Shown piece after piece: positions 56,815-58,260 of a stretch of DNA of 58,260 nt. Numbering within the stretch: the first letter of the stretch is position 1; each line of letters starts with the position of its first letter. The notes beneath the pieces were generated by a model. It was given only the letters and a program-made list of their open reading frames with translations. It had not been told where the DNA came from and did no database searches. Made by a program: the position numbers and the translations under genes. Source of the stretch: Paenibacillus artemisiicola (lineage in GTDB: Bacteria; Bacillota; Bacilli; Paenibacillales; Paenibacillaceae); contig NZ_JAGGDJ010000036.1 in assembly GCF_017652985.1 (NCBI RefSeq), positions 1-58,260 of the forward strand. Reading direction: 5' to 3'.

Positions 56815-58260
56815 TTAATTCCGGTCCGGGCTGACTTCGTACAGCGTACCGCCGCCGTTCATCCCGCGGAAGCCGAAGGATTGGCTGCTATCGCCCGCGG
56901 ACGCCGCATCGCCGGACTGCCAGTCGCTCGAAGGCACTTCCGTGCCGTGCTGCTCGATCCACGACGTCACTTCGGAGCTGCCGCCCCGCCCGCCGGAGAT
57001 CAGGAAATATTTCAGCTTGCCGCTCGCGACGAGCTTCTGCAGCTTCTCCGCCGAATAGACCGGATCGGAGCCGGAGAACCCGCCCATCGCGACGACCTTT
57101 TCGCCTTCGTCGATGATGTAAGGCGCCGCCGTGGTGTAATCGTACGTCGCGAACAAATACGCCTCGCCCGTGTTGTGCGCCCGCAAATACGCCAGCAGCG
57201 CTTCGTTCACGCTGCCGCCTTCCATGCCGCCCCGGCCGCCGCCTCCTCCGGAGAAAGCCGGCACGGCGCCGTCCGCGCCCGGAACGTTCGCGCTTGAACC
57301 GTTCTGGCTTTGGGCCGCTTGCCCGTCTTGGGCGCTTGCCGGGTCCTGACCTTGCGCCGCTTGCCCGTCTTGGCCGGTTTGGCCGCCTTGTCCCGGTATG
57401 CCCGGGAGGCTTCCGGCGCCCGTCATGCCGCCGAACCCGCCGGGAGCGCCGCCGCCGAAGCCGCCCATGCCGGTTGACCCGCCCGGGCCGGCCTGCGGCA
57501 GCATGCTGCTCTGGCCGTACGTAATCGGCGTCAGCGCCCAATATGCCGGGCCGATCAGCAGCACGAGGATGCTGACCGTGCCGACCGCGCGGGACAGCTT
57601 GAACTCGCGGCCGCCCTTCAGCGTGAACAGCACCATGGTCGTCAGCACGCCGGCCGCGGCGACGCCGATGGACCAGCCCTTGCCGATCGTGTCGTCGTAC
57701 GGCTGCATGATGTACCACTGCAGCGCCGCCGTGGCCGTCACCGCGACCGGCAGCAGGTACGAGGTCCAGCCGCGGCCGCGGTAGGCGTCCCACAGCTCCG
57801 TCCAGCCCGCGCCGGAGAGCGCGGCGATCGGCGCCGCCAGCATGATCAGGTAATACTGGTGGAAGAAGCCCGCGGCGCTGAAGAACGCCATGCCCGGCAG
57901 CAGCCAAGCGAGCCAGAACAGCGCCTCCTTCTGCTTCTGCGCGAACGCGTTCCGGCGGACGCTCGCGAAGAGGGCGGCGCAAGCGAAGAACGCGAACGGC
58001 AGCAGCCAGCTGGCCTGCCCGGACAAGCCGGATTGGAACAGCCGCAGCGGTCCCGGCGAGCCGGTCCCGAACATGCCGCCGCTGCCGCCGCCCGGTCCGC
58101 CGCCGCCGAAGCCGCCTTGACGGAAGCCGCCGCCGTCCTGGCCCGGGAACCCGCCGGCCGCACCGCTGCCGTTCGGCGCGGTCGTACCGCCGTTCGCACC
58201 GCCGCCCGCGCCGCCGTCCTGCGCGGCGCCGGAATCGGCCGCGCCGTTGCCGCTCGCGAC
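56815..58260 (-). CDS. GT39/PMT-family (YkcB-like) glycosyltransferase, 5' end cut by window edge
   Basis: C-terminal 481 residues of a GT-C membrane transferase that would take the lipid-linked sugar outside the cell and pass it to an envelope acceptor. Visible: several membrane helices (GQASWLLPFAFFACAALFAS, AAGFFHQYYLIMLAAPIAAL, VSILVLLIGPAYWAL) and a C-terminal soluble YkcB-type domain (NEALLAYLRAHNTGEAYLFA, PYIIDEGEKVVAMGGFSG). Two very Gly/Ala/Gln-rich insertions lie in outside loops: more than 62 residues before MFGTG, and about 100 residues after SSMLPQAGP. The reading frame is open to position 58260, so the start and catalytic N-terminal part lie outside the window. First visible gene of the PMT-GT2-GtrA-GalU unit. 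Confidence 0.9.
   Translation of the reverse strand, partial: VASGNGAADSGAAQDGGAGGGANGGTTAPNGSGAAGGFPGQDGGGFRQGGFGGGGPGGGSGGMFGTGSPGPLRLFQSGLSGQASWLLPFAFFACAALFASVRRNAFAQKQKEALFWLAWLLPGMAFFSAAGFFHQYYLIMLAAPIAALSGAGWTELWDAYRGRGWTSYLLPVAVTATAALQWYIMQPYDDTIGKGWSIGVAAAGVLTTMVLFTLKGGREFKLSRAVGTVSILVLLIGPAYWALTPITYGQSSMLPQAGPGGSTGMGGFGGGAPGGFGGMTGAGSLPGIPGQGGQTGQDGQAAQGQDPASAQDGQAAQSQNGSSANVPGADGAVPAFSGGGGGRGGMEGGSVNEALLAYLRAHNTGEAYLFATYDYTTAAPYIIDEGEKVVAMGGFSGSDPVYSAEKLQKLVASGKLKYFLISGGRGGSSEVTSWIEQHGTEVPSSDWQSGDAASAGDSSQSFGFRGMNGGGTLYEVSPDRN

Overview
The window is a GC-rich stretch of chromosome from a spore-forming Firmicute, most likely Paenibacillaceae (Paenibacillus/Cohnella-like). Two H-type small acid-soluble spore protein genes, sigma-G-like promoters, a giant three-SLH surface protein, Ku/LigD end joining, GlpP-type antitermination and strong AGGAGG ribosome binding sites all point there; the genus is inference. 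No rRNA, tRNA, CRISPR array, transposase or prophage was seen. Most genes lie on the minus strand.

Layout. 1-2.8 kb: thiL (cut by the edge), a YitT protein and a minus-strand forespore-type unit ending in sspH. 2.9-5.9 kb: ku and a LigD split into two genes (ligase, polymerase). 6-11.8 kb: a 51-bp repeat array, aldo/keto reductase with divergent HxlR regulator, HD-GYP protein, ECF sigma factor, secreted stalk-like protein, PAP2 phosphatase. 11.9-18 kb: a 2033-residue surface protein (three lamin-tail domains, Ig-like region, metallophosphoesterase, SLH). 18.4-23.2 kb: PP2C phosphatase, YhdH-type reductase, zinc-ribbon protein, GH51 arabinofuranosidase, YfjL-like protein. 23.2-24.5 kb: gene-free and repeat-rich. 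24.5-27.9 kb: thioesterase / ketoacyl synthase / acyl-CoA ligase operon. 28.1-32 kb: potABCD. 32-37 kb: small kinase, GNAT, AsnC-type regulator with a single chromate-transporter half, a coiled-coil protein and a GH25 lysozyme. 37.2-42.8 kb: a sensory island (CarH-like cobalamin module without a DNA-binding domain, PAS-like partner, small helical protein, frameshifted CheB-CheR-PAS-histidine kinase). 43-47 kb: glpP-glpK-glpD with an antiterminator-type hairpin. 47.2-53.5 kb: second sspH, Sm-like repeat protein, ArsB-type pump, alpha/beta hydrolase, DUF805, GNAT and several repeat arrays. 53.6 kb to the end: PhyH dioxygenase, then galU, gtrA, a GT2 and a GT39/PMT gene (cut by the edge), a lipid-linked sugar decoration operon.

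The most unusual content is (i) a dispersed non-coding repeat built from two related boxes a constant 49-50 bp apart, found 29 kb apart in two arrangements (convergent pair; 255-bp tandem array); (ii) tandem repeats that start on a stop codon at two loci; and (iii) the sensory island, whose cobalamin protein carries the W-x9-EH and ExHxxG signatures of the CarH photosensory module but no DNA-binding domain.
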